A DNA stretch of 64,000 nt from Legionella drozanskii LLAP-1 (GCF_001467585.1 NZ_LNXY01000027.1:120595-184594), one strand, 5' to 3'; numbered from the stretch's first letter, positions 28,630-37,606 are shown. The notes: a model not told the origin generated them from the letters alone. Made by a program: numbers and translations.

Positions 28630-29277
28630 ATGGAAAAATATGTTGATCGCTATGAAGCAGGAAAAATCCTAGCTGAGCAACTAAAAGAGTATGCAAATGA
28701 TCAAAATACCATTGTATTAGGCTTAGCACGTGGCGGTGTTCCAGTGGCCTATGAAATTGCAAGGACACTTTCACTTCCGCTCGATGTGTTGATCGTTAGA
28801 AAATTGGGAGTTCCCGGACATGAGGAACTGGCGATGGGAGCCATTGTCACTGGTGATGCTGTTGTTTTCAATGACGAAATCATCCACTCCTTTCATTTAA
28901 GTGATTCATCAATTCAGAAAGTAATCCAAGTGGAACAAAAAGAACTTCAACGTCGCGAATCGCTCTATCGCCAAGATCGCCCCTCTTTGAACCTCAAAGC
29001 CAAGACAGTTATTCTCGTTGACGATGGCATCGCAACCGGTGCATCGATGTTGGCGGCGCTCAAAGCAGTCCGCCTGCAACAACCTGCATCCATTATTATT
29101 GCTGTGCCTGTTGCAGCTGATGCAACCTGCAATGATTTGGCAGGACTGGCTGATTACTTGGTTTGTCCATTGAAACCAGTTAATTTCTATGCAGTTGGTT
29201 TGTGGTATGAAGATTTCAATCAAACAACAGATGAAGAAATTTTTGAGCTGCTCGCAAAAACAACTACTAATCAGTAA
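28630..29277 (+). CDS. Phosphoribosyltransferase-domain protein
   Basis: The 215-residue protein has the type I PRTase PRPP-binding loop VILVDDGIATGASM, the upstream LGLARGGVPVAYEIA and LIVRKLGVPGHEELAMGA. Proteins of this family, often encoded beside universal stress proteins and dehydrogenases, have no assigned substrate. It should act in the cytoplasm. A small minus-strand frame at 29267-29374 overlaps its last 11 bp. Confidence 0.92.
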   Translation: MEKYVDRYEAGKILAEQLKEYANDQNTIVLGLARGGVPVAYEIARTLSLPLDVLIVRKLGVPGHEELAMGAIVTGDAVVFNDEIIHSFHLSDSSIQKVIQVEQKELQRRESLYRQDRPSLNLKAKTVILVDDGIATGASMLAALKAVRLQQPASIIIAVPVAADATCNDLAGLADYLVCPLKPVNFYAVGLWYEDFNQTTDEEIFELLAKTTTNQ

Positions 29278-29374
29278 CAAACCTGATGTTGTTCATTACA
29301 ATCCCCGCTGCAGCTAGACCGACTAGCAAGATAAAAATCTTTAATAAATTGTAACCCTTTGTAAATAAACACAT
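29267..29374 (-). CDS. Possible 35-residue single-helix membrane peptide
   Basis: A short frame from ATG 29374 to TAG 29267 encodes 35 residues: MCLFTKGYNL, then the hydrophobic KIFILLVGLAAAGIV, then MNNIRFVTD. The composition is that of a one-pass small membrane protein. AGAGAAG lies just before the ATG. It converges with the phosphoribosyltransferase gene and precedes the first UspA gene's 3' side. Evidence is limited to composition and a moderate ribosome site. Confidence 0.4.
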   Translation of the reverse strand: MCLFTKGYNLLKIFILLVGLAAAGIVMNNIRFVTD

Positions 29375-29460
29375 AGTCTTCTCTTTACAGGGTTAACTTA
29401 GTATAGATCTTCTTGTAAAGGATCGCCGAATAAATCATGCGTTTCAATCTTGATAGTGGC

Positions 29461-29907
29461 TTATCCTCTGATGAGCAAGACAGGTGTTGTCGCAATTCTT
29501 ATGATATTCTCTGCTACGCTACCTAAAATAAAGTGGTTAAGTCCTCGCCGACCATGAGTTCCAAGAACAAGCAAATCAGCAGGCCATGTTTGTGATTCCG
29601 TCACAATTTTTTCCGCTACTTTGCCTGTGAAAGGCTTAAGTTCAATGAGTTGGCAATCAAAAGAGACTTTTGCTTGACGCAGTTTTTTGCTGATTTTATC
29701 TAAAAATTTTAATCCTTCCTCACGATATGCCTGCCAAAGCGTTGCATAGTCAATATGTGTTTCAGAAGAATTAACATAATTTTCATCAACAATATGGATA
29801 ATACGTAATACGGCTTTCTGAGCTTGAGCAAGTCGAATCGCCTCTTGCAACGCTAGTTTAGAAGCTTCGCTTCCATCTACTGCAATCATAATTCGTTGAT
29901 AGGTCAT
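29461..29907 (-). CDS. Universal stress protein (UspA family)
   Basis: The 148-residue product from ATG 29907 (AGAGG 5 bp upstream) reads MTYQRIMIAVDGSEASKLAL and ends with the ATP-binding loop GTHGRRGLNHFILGSVAENI (G-x2-G-x9-G-S pattern). UspA proteins are cytoplasmic dimers that bind ATP and accumulate under stress. A GTG at 29910 would add one residue. It is one of two UspA genes flanking a palindromic repeat element. Confidence 0.95.
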   Translation of the reverse strand: MTYQRIMIAVDGSEASKLALQEAIRLAQAQKAVLRIIHIVDENYVNSSETHIDYATLWQAYREEGLKFLDKISKKLRQAKVSFDCQLIELKPFTGKVAEKIVTESQTWPADLLVLGTHGRRGLNHFILGSVAENIIRIATTPVLLIRG

Positions 29908-30016
29908 CACAGCCTCTGACTCAAGATCGCGTGGAATCTAAAATTACACTTGCTCTGCAAATTATAGTCTAAAATCAATGCTGCTAAGGGAGAGCATTGG
30001 GGTGATGGTGGGTCAA

Positions 30017-30262
30017 GGCCCTAAGGTATTGTCACTTTTTTTTGAATAATATTTCGAGCCAAATCCAGTGTTTTACTGAACCGTTCAGCCTAAGGAGGAG
30101 CGCCAGCGACGTCTCGAATGCCTGTCCTGAGGCACTCGAAGGGGTGCTTTTGCACCAAGGCTTCGAGACAGCGCTTCGCGCTTCCTCAGCCCGAACGGAT
30201 CGAGCTAGTGATTGGAGCAACACCTATTTTTGTTCAAAAAAAAGTGAAGATACCTCAGGCCA
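30017..30262. mobile_element. MITE-like palindromic element with terminal inverted repeats
   Basis: The two ends are inverted copies: the left end reads GGCCCTAAGGTATTGTCAC followed by eight T and GAA; the right end, read on the other strand, is GGCCTGAGGTATCTTCAC, eight T and GAA. A second pair of arms of about 37 bp lies inside (from CCGTTCAGCCTAAGGAGGAG near 30080, and CCGTTCGGGCTGAGGAAGCG read from near 30196 on the other strand). The centre carries small hairpins TGCCT/AGGCA (30119-30134) and GGTGC/GCACC (30143-30156). No transposase is encoded. A half copy lies at 55915-56000. Confidence 0.75.
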
Positions 30263-30275
30263 AGGCCCAACCTAC
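30258..30275. repeat. Short GGCCAAGGCCCAACCTAC repeat
   Basis: GGCCAAGGCCCAACCTAC is half of the palindrome seen at 25375-25400 and overlaps the right end of the element at 30017-30262. Confidence 0.55.
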
Positions 30276-30347
30276 AGTTCGCTAATACAATGCCAGTTTG
30301 AGGTGGAGCATTTTGTGTAGGTGGAACCTAGCCCAAAAAACTCATTA

Positions 30348-30770
30348 CTATCGTGGGCGTACAATTAATACATCGCATTCAGCACCATGAAGAATAGCAT
30401 TGGCAGTGGAACCAAGTAGCAACGCAAGACCATGTTTTCCATGACTACCTGTGACAATCAAATCGATTTTCTTTTCTTGAGCCACACGAAGAATTTCATT
30501 CTTTGTTGAACCGAATTCTATCAGGCAGTGCTTTTCATCCACTTTTAATTGCTTAGCTAAAGCAGCTAATTCCTTTTCAGCTTGCTCACGTATCGACACC
30601 TCAACTTCGGCAAATCCGGCAAATCCAGGATATGCATAGGCAGGAATAGGTTCCACCACATGAACGAGAAGTAAATCAGCTTGATTTTCATCAGCAATTT
30701 TTTTTGCTTTATGCGCGGCTTTAATTCCAACCTCATCAAAATCAGTCGCGAATAATACCCTTTTGTACAT
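30348..30770 (-). CDS. Universal stress protein (UspA family)
   Basis: The 140-residue product starts MYKRVLFATDFDEVGIKAA and ends with the nucleotide loop GSHGKHGLALLLGSTANAIL and the strand DVLIVRPR. It is a cytoplasmic stress protein of the ATP-binding UspA group. GGAGAG lies 4 bp before ATG 30770. It is separate from the other UspA gene by the palindromic element and is not obviously cotranscribed with it. Confidence 0.95.
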   Translation of the reverse strand: MYKRVLFATDFDEVGIKAAHKAKKIADENQADLLLVHVVEPIPAYAYPGFAGFAEVEVSIREQAEKELAALAKQLKVDEKHCLIEFGSTKNEILRVAQEKKIDLIVTGSHGKHGLALLLGSTANAILHGAECDVLIVRPR

Positions 30771-30997
30771 GATTCTCTCCTTGTTACAACACGCTTCTAT
30801 GGGCTAGCGGACTAGCGGAAAACAGTTTTTATTTCCCATGTTAGCCAGTTTACTATAAAATTCACATCGAACGTAATGCAAACCATGCTAAATATATTTA
30901 TAAATTCTGTTGACTTTTATTTAAGATATAGCTGAAAGAATAAAGCAAAAATGCGGCCAAGATTAATAGGTTGAACATCTTTGTTGTAAGGAATTCT

Positions 30998-31579
30998 ATG
31001 CTGTTAGATATACTGGGTACAGTTACTTCACTTTTATCCACTTATTATTTTATCCGTCTTGATAATAAAGCCTGGTTAATGACTTTATTAGCTACTTGCT
31101 TCAACAGTGTTCTCTATTGGCAAAATGGTATCTATGCAGACATGTTACTTGAGCTATTTTATTTTTTAAGTACCTGCTATGGTTGGTATCTCTGGAAAAA
31201 ACCCACCGAACCACTAGGAAACATACGAAAACTCTCAAAGAAGCAATGGACTTTACTGCTCATAGCAATTATGGGTTGCTTTATTCTTTTTAGTATCTTG
31301 CTGACGACCTTTACCCCTTCCAATGTGGTTCTATTGGACGCGCTAACTACTTCATTAAGCCTTGCTGCCCAATGGCTCATGTGCCACAAAGCGCTGGCTA
31401 CTTGGTTTTTTTGGTTAGTGACTGACAGCATTTATGCCTATATGTATTTCCAAAAACAACTACCTTTTCATTGTTTATTGATGATTGTGTATATGGGGAT
31501 GGCGATCATTGGTTATCTAACATGGACAAAACAGAAGAGGATTGATCAGTCATTTGGACTTAAGTTGCACCAAGCGTGA
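30998..31579 (+). CDS. pnuC: PnuC-family nicotinamide riboside transporter
   Basis: From ATG 30998 (AAGGA 5 bp upstream; an in-frame TTG at 30971 has no such support) the product has 193 residues and about seven transmembrane segments. PnuC features include LELFYFLSTCYGWYLWKK and WLVTDSIYAYMYFQKQLP followed by YLTWTK. It should import nicotinamide riboside or a related vitamin for NAD synthesis by facilitated diffusion. No NadR-type kinase gene is adjacent, so the exact substrate is inferred from the family. Confidence 0.9.
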   Translation: MLLDILGTVTSLLSTYYFIRLDNKAWLMTLLATCFNSVLYWQNGIYADMLLELFYFLSTCYGWYLWKKPTEPLGNIRKLSKKQWTLLLIAIMGCFILFSILLTTFTPSNVVLLDALTTSLSLAAQWLMCHKALATWFFWLVTDSIYAYMYFQKQLPFHCLLMIVYMGMAIIGYLTWTKQKRIDQSFGLKLHQA

Positions 31580-31785
31580 GGTGTGGGTGGGTCCTAACAA
31601 TTAACTGTTCGCAATTTTTTCTCATTCGTTCTATTCACTTTCCCGCTAAAAAAATCGTCCCACTAGTTGAGCTTCTTGCGCGGGAGAAGGAGTGAATCGA
31701 CAACCCCTCGCCCGCGGAAGGCATCTGAATAATTGGATCATGTTTTTCGCGGGAGATGGAAATCACCTTAGTTAGTCTGACGGCT

Positions 31786-31807
31786 GTTGGCCTTAGCCCA
31801 ACCTACG
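31786..31807. repeat. Short GTTGGCC/AGCCCAAC repeat behind damX
   Basis: GTTGGCCTTAGCCCAACCTACG is a degenerate copy of the same short palindrome family found at 8489, 25375 and 30258. It stands between pnuC and the damX stop, which are convergent. Confidence 0.5.
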
Positions 31808-31808
31808 C

Positions 31809-33275
31809 CTAACCCACTGCCTTAAGCTGTGCAACAGGTCTAATCCAGGGATTAAACTTAGCAAGCTCAGCAGGTAAACCTCTAATTGCAGCTTGAGCCT
31901 GATCCATTTGACCAAATTCGCCAATGGTCAAGACGTACCAATCCAAACCATCACGTTTTGTTAAACGAATTTTCGTATTTGCAGCCATTTTATGACTATT
32001 AACAAAATGCATCACATCGTCTCGTTTACGGCTTGCCAATACTTGTATGGTAAACTGGCTGCCCGTTGACATTCTGGCTTGGCCAATTTTACTAGGAATA
32101 GTCTGAACCGCTGTAACAATTTTAGGTGCTGGTTTTGCTGCTTTTTCTGTTGCATGCAAGGTTTTAGGTATGACTACTACCCTGTCTCTTACTACCATTG
32201 AATCGTCCGACTCCTCATCAAGTGCGACGTCAACAATGCGCTTTGGTGAAGGTTGAACCTGTTGTTTTACCGCCGAAGCTAACCAGCCTGGTATCTGACT
32301 GGGTCGGCTAGCTAACTCATGATTAATATCGGGTAATTGGCTAACCAAAACTTGTTCTTTTTCTAACGAAGGTACAAGTGGCACTAAAGAAGGTAAAGGT
32401 TGACTGATTTCCGCTACTGGTTCGTTTATTTCATACTCTAGCTCTTCTAATGCTTGTGTAGAAGAAGGCAAAAATTGATTTTGCCATATATAGGATGAAG
32501 CCATTAAGGCAATTGCCGCAGTAGCCAGAAAACCTAAATTCCTAACAAAAGACTTACGTCTATCTGCCGTATTCATGGGTTCAGGACAAAAATAATCTTT
32601 CATTTGACTGTTAATTCTTGCAATACTACCGCCTGTCATCTGATAAAATTGCTCTAACCGTTTTTCGGTCATTGCTTTGTCTAATACTTTGAGCGAAGAC
32701 AAAGAATTTAATAGATAAGTTTTGGTTTCGACTTCAGTTAAAGCACCTGGTTCTAAAGTATGAATTAAATTGGGTTCTAATTTATTTAAGCTTGCTACCA
32801 ATGAAAAGCCAGATACTAGGCAAAGATGGAAAAAACCACCCTCCCCTTGATGCTTTATTTCAAACAAAACTTCCTGTAAGAACGAATCAGGCAAATGTTG
32901 CGCATCATCAATAATAATTAATACATGCGCTTTTCGCTCGTTAATTTGATTAACCAACTTGGCAAGGCTGATTTCAGTATCCATGCGAAAATGGAAAGCC
33001 GCATCCAACTGCGCTAAAAACTCAGGCTGAGAAAAAGGGGCTACAGCCTTCATAACATGCGTTTTAATTTGCGAATCTAAACTTGATTGCAGCAATTCGG
33101 CGAAAGTCGATTTACCTGCACCCTGCTCGGCTAAAATAGCTATTAATACATTATTAAATAAGACGAGGTGATTAATATAATCAATCTTAGTAAGCCAAGA
33201 GCTGGGCTTAAAAACTTGTTTGGTAACTGGATTATTTTCTTCCTTGATGCCTGGCTCAATTACCTCATTATGCAT
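31809..33275 (-). CDS. damX: DamX-like division protein: AAA ATPase plus SPOR domain
   Basis: The 488-residue protein has an N-terminal AAA-type ATPase with Walker A GAGKSTFAELLQ and Walker B VLIIIDDAQHLPDS. One membrane segment (LATAAIALMASSYIW, about residue 250) and a Pro-rich periplasmic linker follow. The C-terminal SPOR domain (FTIQVLASRKRDDVMHFV to the end) binds glycan strands lacking stem peptides at the septum. DamX acts in cell division. AAGGAG precedes the ATG. It is the last gene of aroK-aroB-damX, the usual gammaproteobacterial order. Confidence 0.93.
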   Translation of the reverse strand: MHNEVIEPGIKEENNPVTKQVFKPSSWLTKIDYINHLVLFNNVLIAILAEQGAGKSTFAELLQSSLDSQIKTHVMKAVAPFSQPEFLAQLDAAFHFRMDTEISLAKLVNQINERKAHVLIIIDDAQHLPDSFLQEVLFEIKHQGEGGFFHLCLVSGFSLVASLNKLEPNLIHTLEPGALTEVETKTYLLNSLSSLKVLDKAMTEKRLEQFYQMTGGSIARINSQMKDYFCPEPMNTADRRKSFVRNLGFLATAAIALMASSYIWQNQFLPSSTQALEELEYEINEPVAEISQPLPSLVPLVPSLEKEQVLVSQLPDINHELASRPSQIPGWLASAVKQQVQPSPKRIVDVALDEESDDSMVVRDRVVVIPKTLHATEKAAKPAPKIVTAVQTIPSKIGQARMSTGSQFTIQVLASRKRDDVMHFVNSHKMAANTKIRLTKRDGLDWYVLTIGEFGQMDQAQAAIRGLPAELAKFNPWIRPVAQLKAVG

Positions 33276-33277
33276 AA

Positions 33278-34384
33278 TTAATCTCCTTCGACTGCAGTTT
33301 GCAATGACAATAGTAAACTGTCTTCCGACACTTTATCCTCGATATAACAATTTCCAACTGCTCTCATTAATATAAAGCGCAAACTCCTATCTTTTATCTT
33401 TTTATCTTGAGACATTAATGCACGTAGCTCATTAAGGTCAATATCCACAGGAATTCTGCGTGGTAATTTGGCCATCATGAGCATTTTATCAACCAAGTGT
33501 AACTCTTTTTCATCAATTTGAGCGAGCTTATAAGAAAGTAAAGCAGCACAATAAATCCCAATAGCAACCGCTTCTCCGTGCAACCAACGGTTATAATGTG
33601 TATAGGCTTCTAATGCATGGGCAAAAGTATGTCCCAGATTTAATAATGCGCGCTGCCCTGTTTCCCGTTCATCCGCTTCAACAACTTCTGCTTTTATCTG
33701 GCAACTCTGGGCAATAATAGCTGACAATTTCTCGGAGTGGTTTGCATCTAATCCATCTTCTAAAGCAGAGTAAACCAGATCAAAGAATTCACCCCCGGCC
33801 AGTACAGCATACTTGATCACTTCAGCCAGTCCAGCACGAAATTCTCTTTTAGGCAGAGTTTGCAAAGTGTTTAAATCGATAATTACTGCATGGGGTTGAT
33901 GAAAACTACCGATCATATTCTTTGCTTGAGGATGATTAATCGCTGTTTTTCCACCTATGGATGCATCGACTTGAGCTAACAAAGTAGTTGGTATTTGCAA
34001 AAAACGAACGCCTCGTTGATAGGTAGATGCTGCAAAACCAGTAATATCACCGATGACACCTCCCCCCAAAGCGATCAAGGTAGTATCACGATGATGTTGT
34101 TTGGCTATTAGAGTGTCATAAATCGTAAATAAGCTCGTTTGATTTTTAAACGCTTCACCATCTTCAAGGATAACCGTATCACATTGACGATCAGCAAAAA
34201 CAGATTGCATATAACTTAGATAAAGCGGAGCAATCGTAGTATTGGTCACTATCAAGACCTGCTTCGACAATACATAATGACGCAGCAGCTCTTCATCGTT
34301 TAAAGCATGATGCCCAATAAGAATAGGATAGTCATGTCCAGGCAAGTGGACAATTAATTTTTGGTCTAATTCAAATTTCGCCAT
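33278..34384 (-). CDS. aroB: 3-Dehydroquinate synthase AroB
   Basis: AroB converts DAHP to 3-dehydroquinate, the second step of the shikimate pathway, using NAD and a divalent metal. The 368-residue product shows [58 protein letters not shown] and the metal histidines in [13 protein letters not shown] and [10 protein letters not shown]. It overlaps aroK by 14 bp, and damX follows 2 bp after its stop, so the three genes are coupled. Confidence 0.98.
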   Translation of the reverse strand: MAKFELDQKLIVHLPGHDYPILIGHHALNDEELLRHYVLSKQVLIVTNTTIAPLYLSYMQSVFADRQCDTVILEDGEAFKNQTSLFTIYDTLIAKQHHRDTTLIALGGGVIGDITGFAASTYQRGVRFLQIPTTLLAQVDASIGGKTAINHPQAKNMIGSFHQPHAVIIDLNTLQTLPKREFRAGLAEVIKYAVLAGGEFFDLVYSALEDGLDANHSEKLSAIIAQSCQIKAEVVEADERETGQRALLNLGHTFAHALEAYTHYNRWLHGEAVAIGIYCAALLSYKLAQIDEKELHLVDKMLMMAKLPRRIPVDIDLNELRALMSQDKKIKDRSLRFILMRAVGNCYIEDKVSEDSLLLSLQTAVEGD

Positions 34385-34898
34385 AGATGTATTTAATAAT
34401 ATTATTAGCCACTGCTTTCACAGTTAATTTGTCTGTTTCAAAACTGATATCAGCCAATTCATCATAAAACGGTTCTCTTTCATCACGCAGCATTTCCAAC
34501 CGTCCCTCTAAATCATCTGTTTGTAGCAATGGACGTTTAGTATCACGTTTCGTTCGTTCATATTGTTGCTGTAAAGAGGTTTTGAGATAAATAACCGTAC
34601 CACGGCCTGCAAGAGCATTGCGATTTTCAGGAGTCATCACTACCCCACCACCTGTTGCTAAAACAATATTGCTCTTTTGAGTTAACTCATCGATCACTTT
34701 CTGCTCACGGCGACGAAATCCATCTTCACCTTCGATATCAAAAATCCAGGAAATATCTGCTCCTGCACGCTCTTCGATCACTTCGTCAGAATCATAGAAC
34801 TCAAGCTTGAGCTCCTTTGCCAAAGTACGGCCTATTGTACTCTTACCTGCTCCCATCGGCCCTATTAGAAATATATTGCGTACTTTAACTATGCTCAT
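34371..34898 (-). CDS. aroK: Shikimate kinase AroK
   Basis: AroK phosphorylates shikimate at the 3-hydroxyl with ATP. The 175-residue product has Walker [16 protein letters not shown], the shikimate-binding [13 protein letters not shown] and [13 protein letters not shown], the ATGGGVV loop and the lid [16 protein letters not shown]. It follows pilQ by 88 bp and precedes aroB on the same strand. Confidence 0.98.
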   Translation of the reverse strand: MSIVKVRNIFLIGPMGAGKSTIGRTLAKELKLEFYDSDEVIEERAGADISWIFDIEGEDGFRRREQKVIDELTQKSNIVLATGGGVVMTPENRNALAGRGTVIYLKTSLQQQYERTKRDTKRPLLQTDDLEGRLEMLRDEREPFYDELADISFETDKLTVKAVANNIIKYIYGEI

Positions 34899-34986
34899 TT
34901 TAAATTACATACCCCTTTTTCACTGTAACATTGGGAAACTGACCCCAAGTTTGATTAACATGGTAGCTTTAAGGATCTTTTACTAG

Positions 34987-36474
34987 CTAATGAATAGATC
35001 TCAATGGCTTACCAAACTTGTCCAACTCAATACCTCCTGCAAACGCTTGCCTTTGTCCTTTTATCGTTACTCCTGACAAGTTGTTTGTTATTATCCTAGG
35101 AGTAATGAAAATGAGCAACTCCTCATTTTTAACTACCGTCGTATTATTTCTAAATAATTGCCCTACAACAGGCAATTCTCCTAAGAAAGGAACACGATTG
35201 AGCGCTTTGTATTTATCTTGTTTATAAATACCTCCTAAAACAATCGTTTGTCCATCATTTATTAAGACGTTTGTTTGAATTTCCTTTGTTAAAATAGAAG
35301 GAACCCCATTAAATATTTTTACAGACGGTATATCTTGATTGATATGTATTTCCATCAAAATCTTACTATCTGGAGTAATTTGTGGTGTCACTTTTAAGCT
35401 AAGTACCGCTTTTTTAAACGAAATGGCAGTTGCTCCACTTAAGGTCGCTTCTTGGTATGGTATTTCTTCTCCTGACTCAATAACAGCAGCTTGTTGGTTG
35501 GTAGTTATGAGCCTTGGATTAGCAATTATTTCTCCTTTTCCTTCACTTTCAAGTGCAGAAAGTTCTAAATCAAGAAGTATCCCATTGCCTAATTTAGCTA
35601 AAGCAATGCCGACAGATGCTGGGGATGCTGAAAGAGGCACCGCAGCGAGGTCGAGGTTTAAACGCTCAGACAGAGGAGAATTCTCCTGCGAACCACTCGT
35701 TTCTACTATTTGCTTGCTATCCCTTAACCGACCCATTATGTGTTCTGGCCTGGAGATACCAAAGCGGATACCCAGATCTCTCACAAAATCTTTCGACGCG
35801 TTAACTATGCGCGCCTCAATTAAAACTTGTTTCACAGGCACATCAAGGCGCCTTACAAATTCTCTTACCTTTTCAAGCTGAGACTGAACATCCTGTATCC
35901 ATATCGTATTAGTTCTGGGGTCCACACTTAGACTCCCGCGAGAGGATAACAGTTTAGCATTTTGATCTCTTAATAAATTAGCAATATCAGTCGCTTTTGC
36001 ATAGTTAATTTGAAATAAGTCTATTTGTAGAGGGACTAAACTACTTAAATCGCTCTCTACACTAAATTCTTTTTTTTCAAGCTCTATGATTTCATCAACA
36101 GGAGCTATCAGCATAACATTGCCTATTTTACGCTTAGTTAAAGACCTGGTTGTAAGAATAATGTCCAACGCACGGTCCCAAGGAATATCGTTCAAACGCA
36201 AGCTAATATTACCGCTTACTTTATCACTGACTACTATGTTTATTCCAGTAAAATTAGCCATTAATTGCAGAAGAGCTCTAACCTTAATATTCTGAAAATT
36301 CAGAGAGATAGTTTTGCCCTTAAATGTTTTTTCTTTAAAAGGCAGCTGCATGACTCTTTCTGTTTTATTTTCTTGCTGAACAGCCTTGGCTTTTACTCGC
36401 TCGAAGTCATTATTCTTGGCGAACAAATGACCACCACTCATAAATAATATGAGTGCCAGGATAATTTTGTCCAA
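34987..36474 (-). CDS. pilQ: Type IV pilus secretin PilQ (short form)
   Basis: PilQ forms the outer-membrane channel for the type IV pilus and for competence. The 495-residue product has a signal peptide (MDKIILALILFMSGGHLFA), an N0/STN domain directly after it (ISLNFQNIKVRALLQLMA), one N1 domain, and the secretin domain ending with VPFLGELPVVGQLFRN. It lacks the N-terminal AMIN domains of long PilQ proteins and is close in size to HofQ. The start is TTG 36474, supported by AGGAG 6 bp upstream and by the signal peptide; the next ATG would remove the signal. It is the last gene of pilMNOPQ. Confidence 0.94.
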   Translation of the reverse strand: MDKIILALILFMSGGHLFAKNNDFERVKAKAVQQENKTERVMQLPFKEKTFKGKTISLNFQNIKVRALLQLMANFTGINIVVSDKVSGNISLRLNDIPWDRALDIILTTRSLTKRKIGNVMLIAPVDEIIELEKKEFSVESDLSSLVPLQIDLFQINYAKATDIANLLRDQNAKLLSSRGSLSVDPRTNTIWIQDVQSQLEKVREFVRRLDVPVKQVLIEARIVNASKDFVRDLGIRFGISRPEHIMGRLRDSKQIVETSGSQENSPLSERLNLDLAAVPLSASPASVGIALAKLGNGILLDLELSALESEGKGEIIANPRLITTNQQAAVIESGEEIPYQEATLSGATAISFKKAVLSLKVTPQITPDSKILMEIHINQDIPSVKIFNGVPSILTKEIQTNVLINDGQTIVLGGIYKQDKYKALNRVPFLGELPVVGQLFRNNTTVVKNEELLIFITPRIITNNLSGVTIKGQRQAFAGGIELDKFGKPLRSIH

Positions 36475-36510
36475 AATCCACTCCTAAATAGCCCATTTCA
36501 TCACTTCAAT

Positions 36511-36996
36511 CTATCCAAAATGAAGTGCTTTGACTTGCCTTATCCATTGACCTGTAACAAGAGTTTTCCCTTCTATTAGCAGGGAATCTTCTTTGATATC
36601 GATAACTTTCCAGTTATTTTTTTCCAAATAACCACCTAATCCTACCGATGACAATTCTCCATTAGGCCAACTAATAATCGCCCATAAAAAAGAATCTTGT
36701 TTCAACACCCCGTTATAACGAATAGATTCAACAGAAGATGATTTTAATAATTGCTTATCTTTAGTGAAAATAGCATTAGCTTTATGGCGAGATAATTTTG
36801 CTATAAATGGATCGCTATTTTGATGCATTTTAGGGTAAAAAAAAGGAGACAACCTATTTAATGGAGGAATAGGATCAGCAGCTCGCATTAGCTGACTCTT
36901 TATCTTATTTAAATAGAGAGTTAGAGTATCTACCGAAGCATGAGAACTTGTTAAATTTAATAAAAAGAAAAATGCTACAATCCATTTATTCATCAT
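36511..36996 (-). CDS. pilP: Type IV pilus assembly protein PilP
   Basis: PilP links the inner-membrane PilN/PilO pair with the PilQ secretin. The 161-residue protein has a signal-like N-terminus (WIVAFFFLLNLTSSHAS), a proline-rich linker (AADPIPPLNRLSPFFYP) and the small beta domain with RYNGVLKQDSFLWAII, GELSSVGLGGYL and EGKTLVTGQWI. It has no cysteine at all, so unlike many PilP proteins it cannot be a lipoprotein. It overlaps pilO by 11 bp. Confidence 0.88.
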   Translation of the reverse strand: MMNKWIVAFFFLLNLTSSHASVDTLTLYLNKIKSQLMRAADPIPPLNRLSPFFYPKMHQNSDPFIAKLSRHKANAIFTKDKQLLKSSSVESIRYNGVLKQDSFLWAIISWPNGELSSVGLGGYLEKNNWKVIDIKEDSLLIEGKTLVTGQWIRQVKALHFG

Positions 36997-37606
36997 AATT
37001 ATTATTTTTATATTGATAAATTTTTGCTCTCATTGTCATACGCAACAAGCTATACGACTCTATTTTTGCACTATTTTTTTGCTCATTATTAGCTAACTTT
37101 CTTAGATCAAAATCACAGAATTGAATTAAACGATTAAACTGTAAAATTCGACTTAAAAATATTGATAATTGCTGATACTCTCCAATCATTACCATGTTAA
37201 CAGTAATTTCATTCAGAAAATTCTTGGACTCAGCTAATCGAGGAGCAAAAAGCTCCATGACAAGACCAGACTCAGTTCCAGCTTTTGAGATGTCATTTAA
37301 TAAATTATAAATTTCATCTTTCTTTGTCACTACTTTCAATTTTTCTTTGTAAACTTTTTCTAATGATATAAATTGTTTTTGATAGGCCAACACATTAGCC
37401 TTTTCCTGTTTTTCTTCAAACTCTATTCGCAAATTATTTTCCTCAGTCAATAAGCTGTTATATTGATAAACGTCCGATCTTAAAATAGGCCAATAGCCGA
37501 ACCCAACACATAGGGTCAAAGTGAAAACTAGTAGGCAATACCGCTGAATCACTGACAATCGGTTGAAAGATTCCCAATTTATTTCGCTATAAATCAATTT
37601 ATTCAT
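36986..37606 (-). CDS. pilO: Type IV pilus assembly protein PilO
   Basis: The 206-residue protein has one N-terminal membrane segment (YCLLVFTLTLCVGFGYWPIL), a coiled coil (about 60-100) and a C-terminal ferredoxin-like domain, the PilO layout. It should dimerise with PilN in the periplasm to align the pilus motor with PilP and PilQ. It overlaps pilN by 8 bp and pilP by 11 bp. Confidence 0.9.
   Translation of the reverse strand: MNKLIYSEINWESFNRLSVIQRYCLLVFTLTLCVGFGYWPILRSDVYQYNSLLTEENNLRIEFEEKQEKANVLAYQKQFISLEKVYKEKLKVVTKKDEIYNLLNDISKAGTESGLVMELFAPRLAESKNFLNEITVNMVMIGEYQQLSIFLSRILQFNRLIQFCDFDLRKLANNEQKNSAKIESYSLLRMTMRAKIYQYKNNNYDE

Larger units (their letters stand above)
29911..30347. other. 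Intergenic region holding a palindromic repeat element
   Basis: This 437 bp gap between two uspA genes contains the palindromic element at 30017-30262, followed directly by a copy of the short GGCCAAGGCCCAACCTAC repeat (30258-30275). I see no supported coding frame; the frames across the element are products of its symmetry. Confidence 0.7.

Noticed and set aside
28909..29280. Minus-strand frame of 123 codons opposite the phosphoribosyltransferase gene
   Set aside because: The PRPP loop on the plus strand identifies the real gene; the antisense frame is cysteine-rich without family features.
30032..30320. Overlapping frames on both strands within the palindromic element
   Set aside because: They arise from the inverted symmetry of the element and have no homology that I recognise.
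35339..35881. Long plus-strand frame (180 codons) opposite pilQ
   Set aside because: It is antisense to a well-supported secretin domain, has no ribosome site and low-complexity composition.
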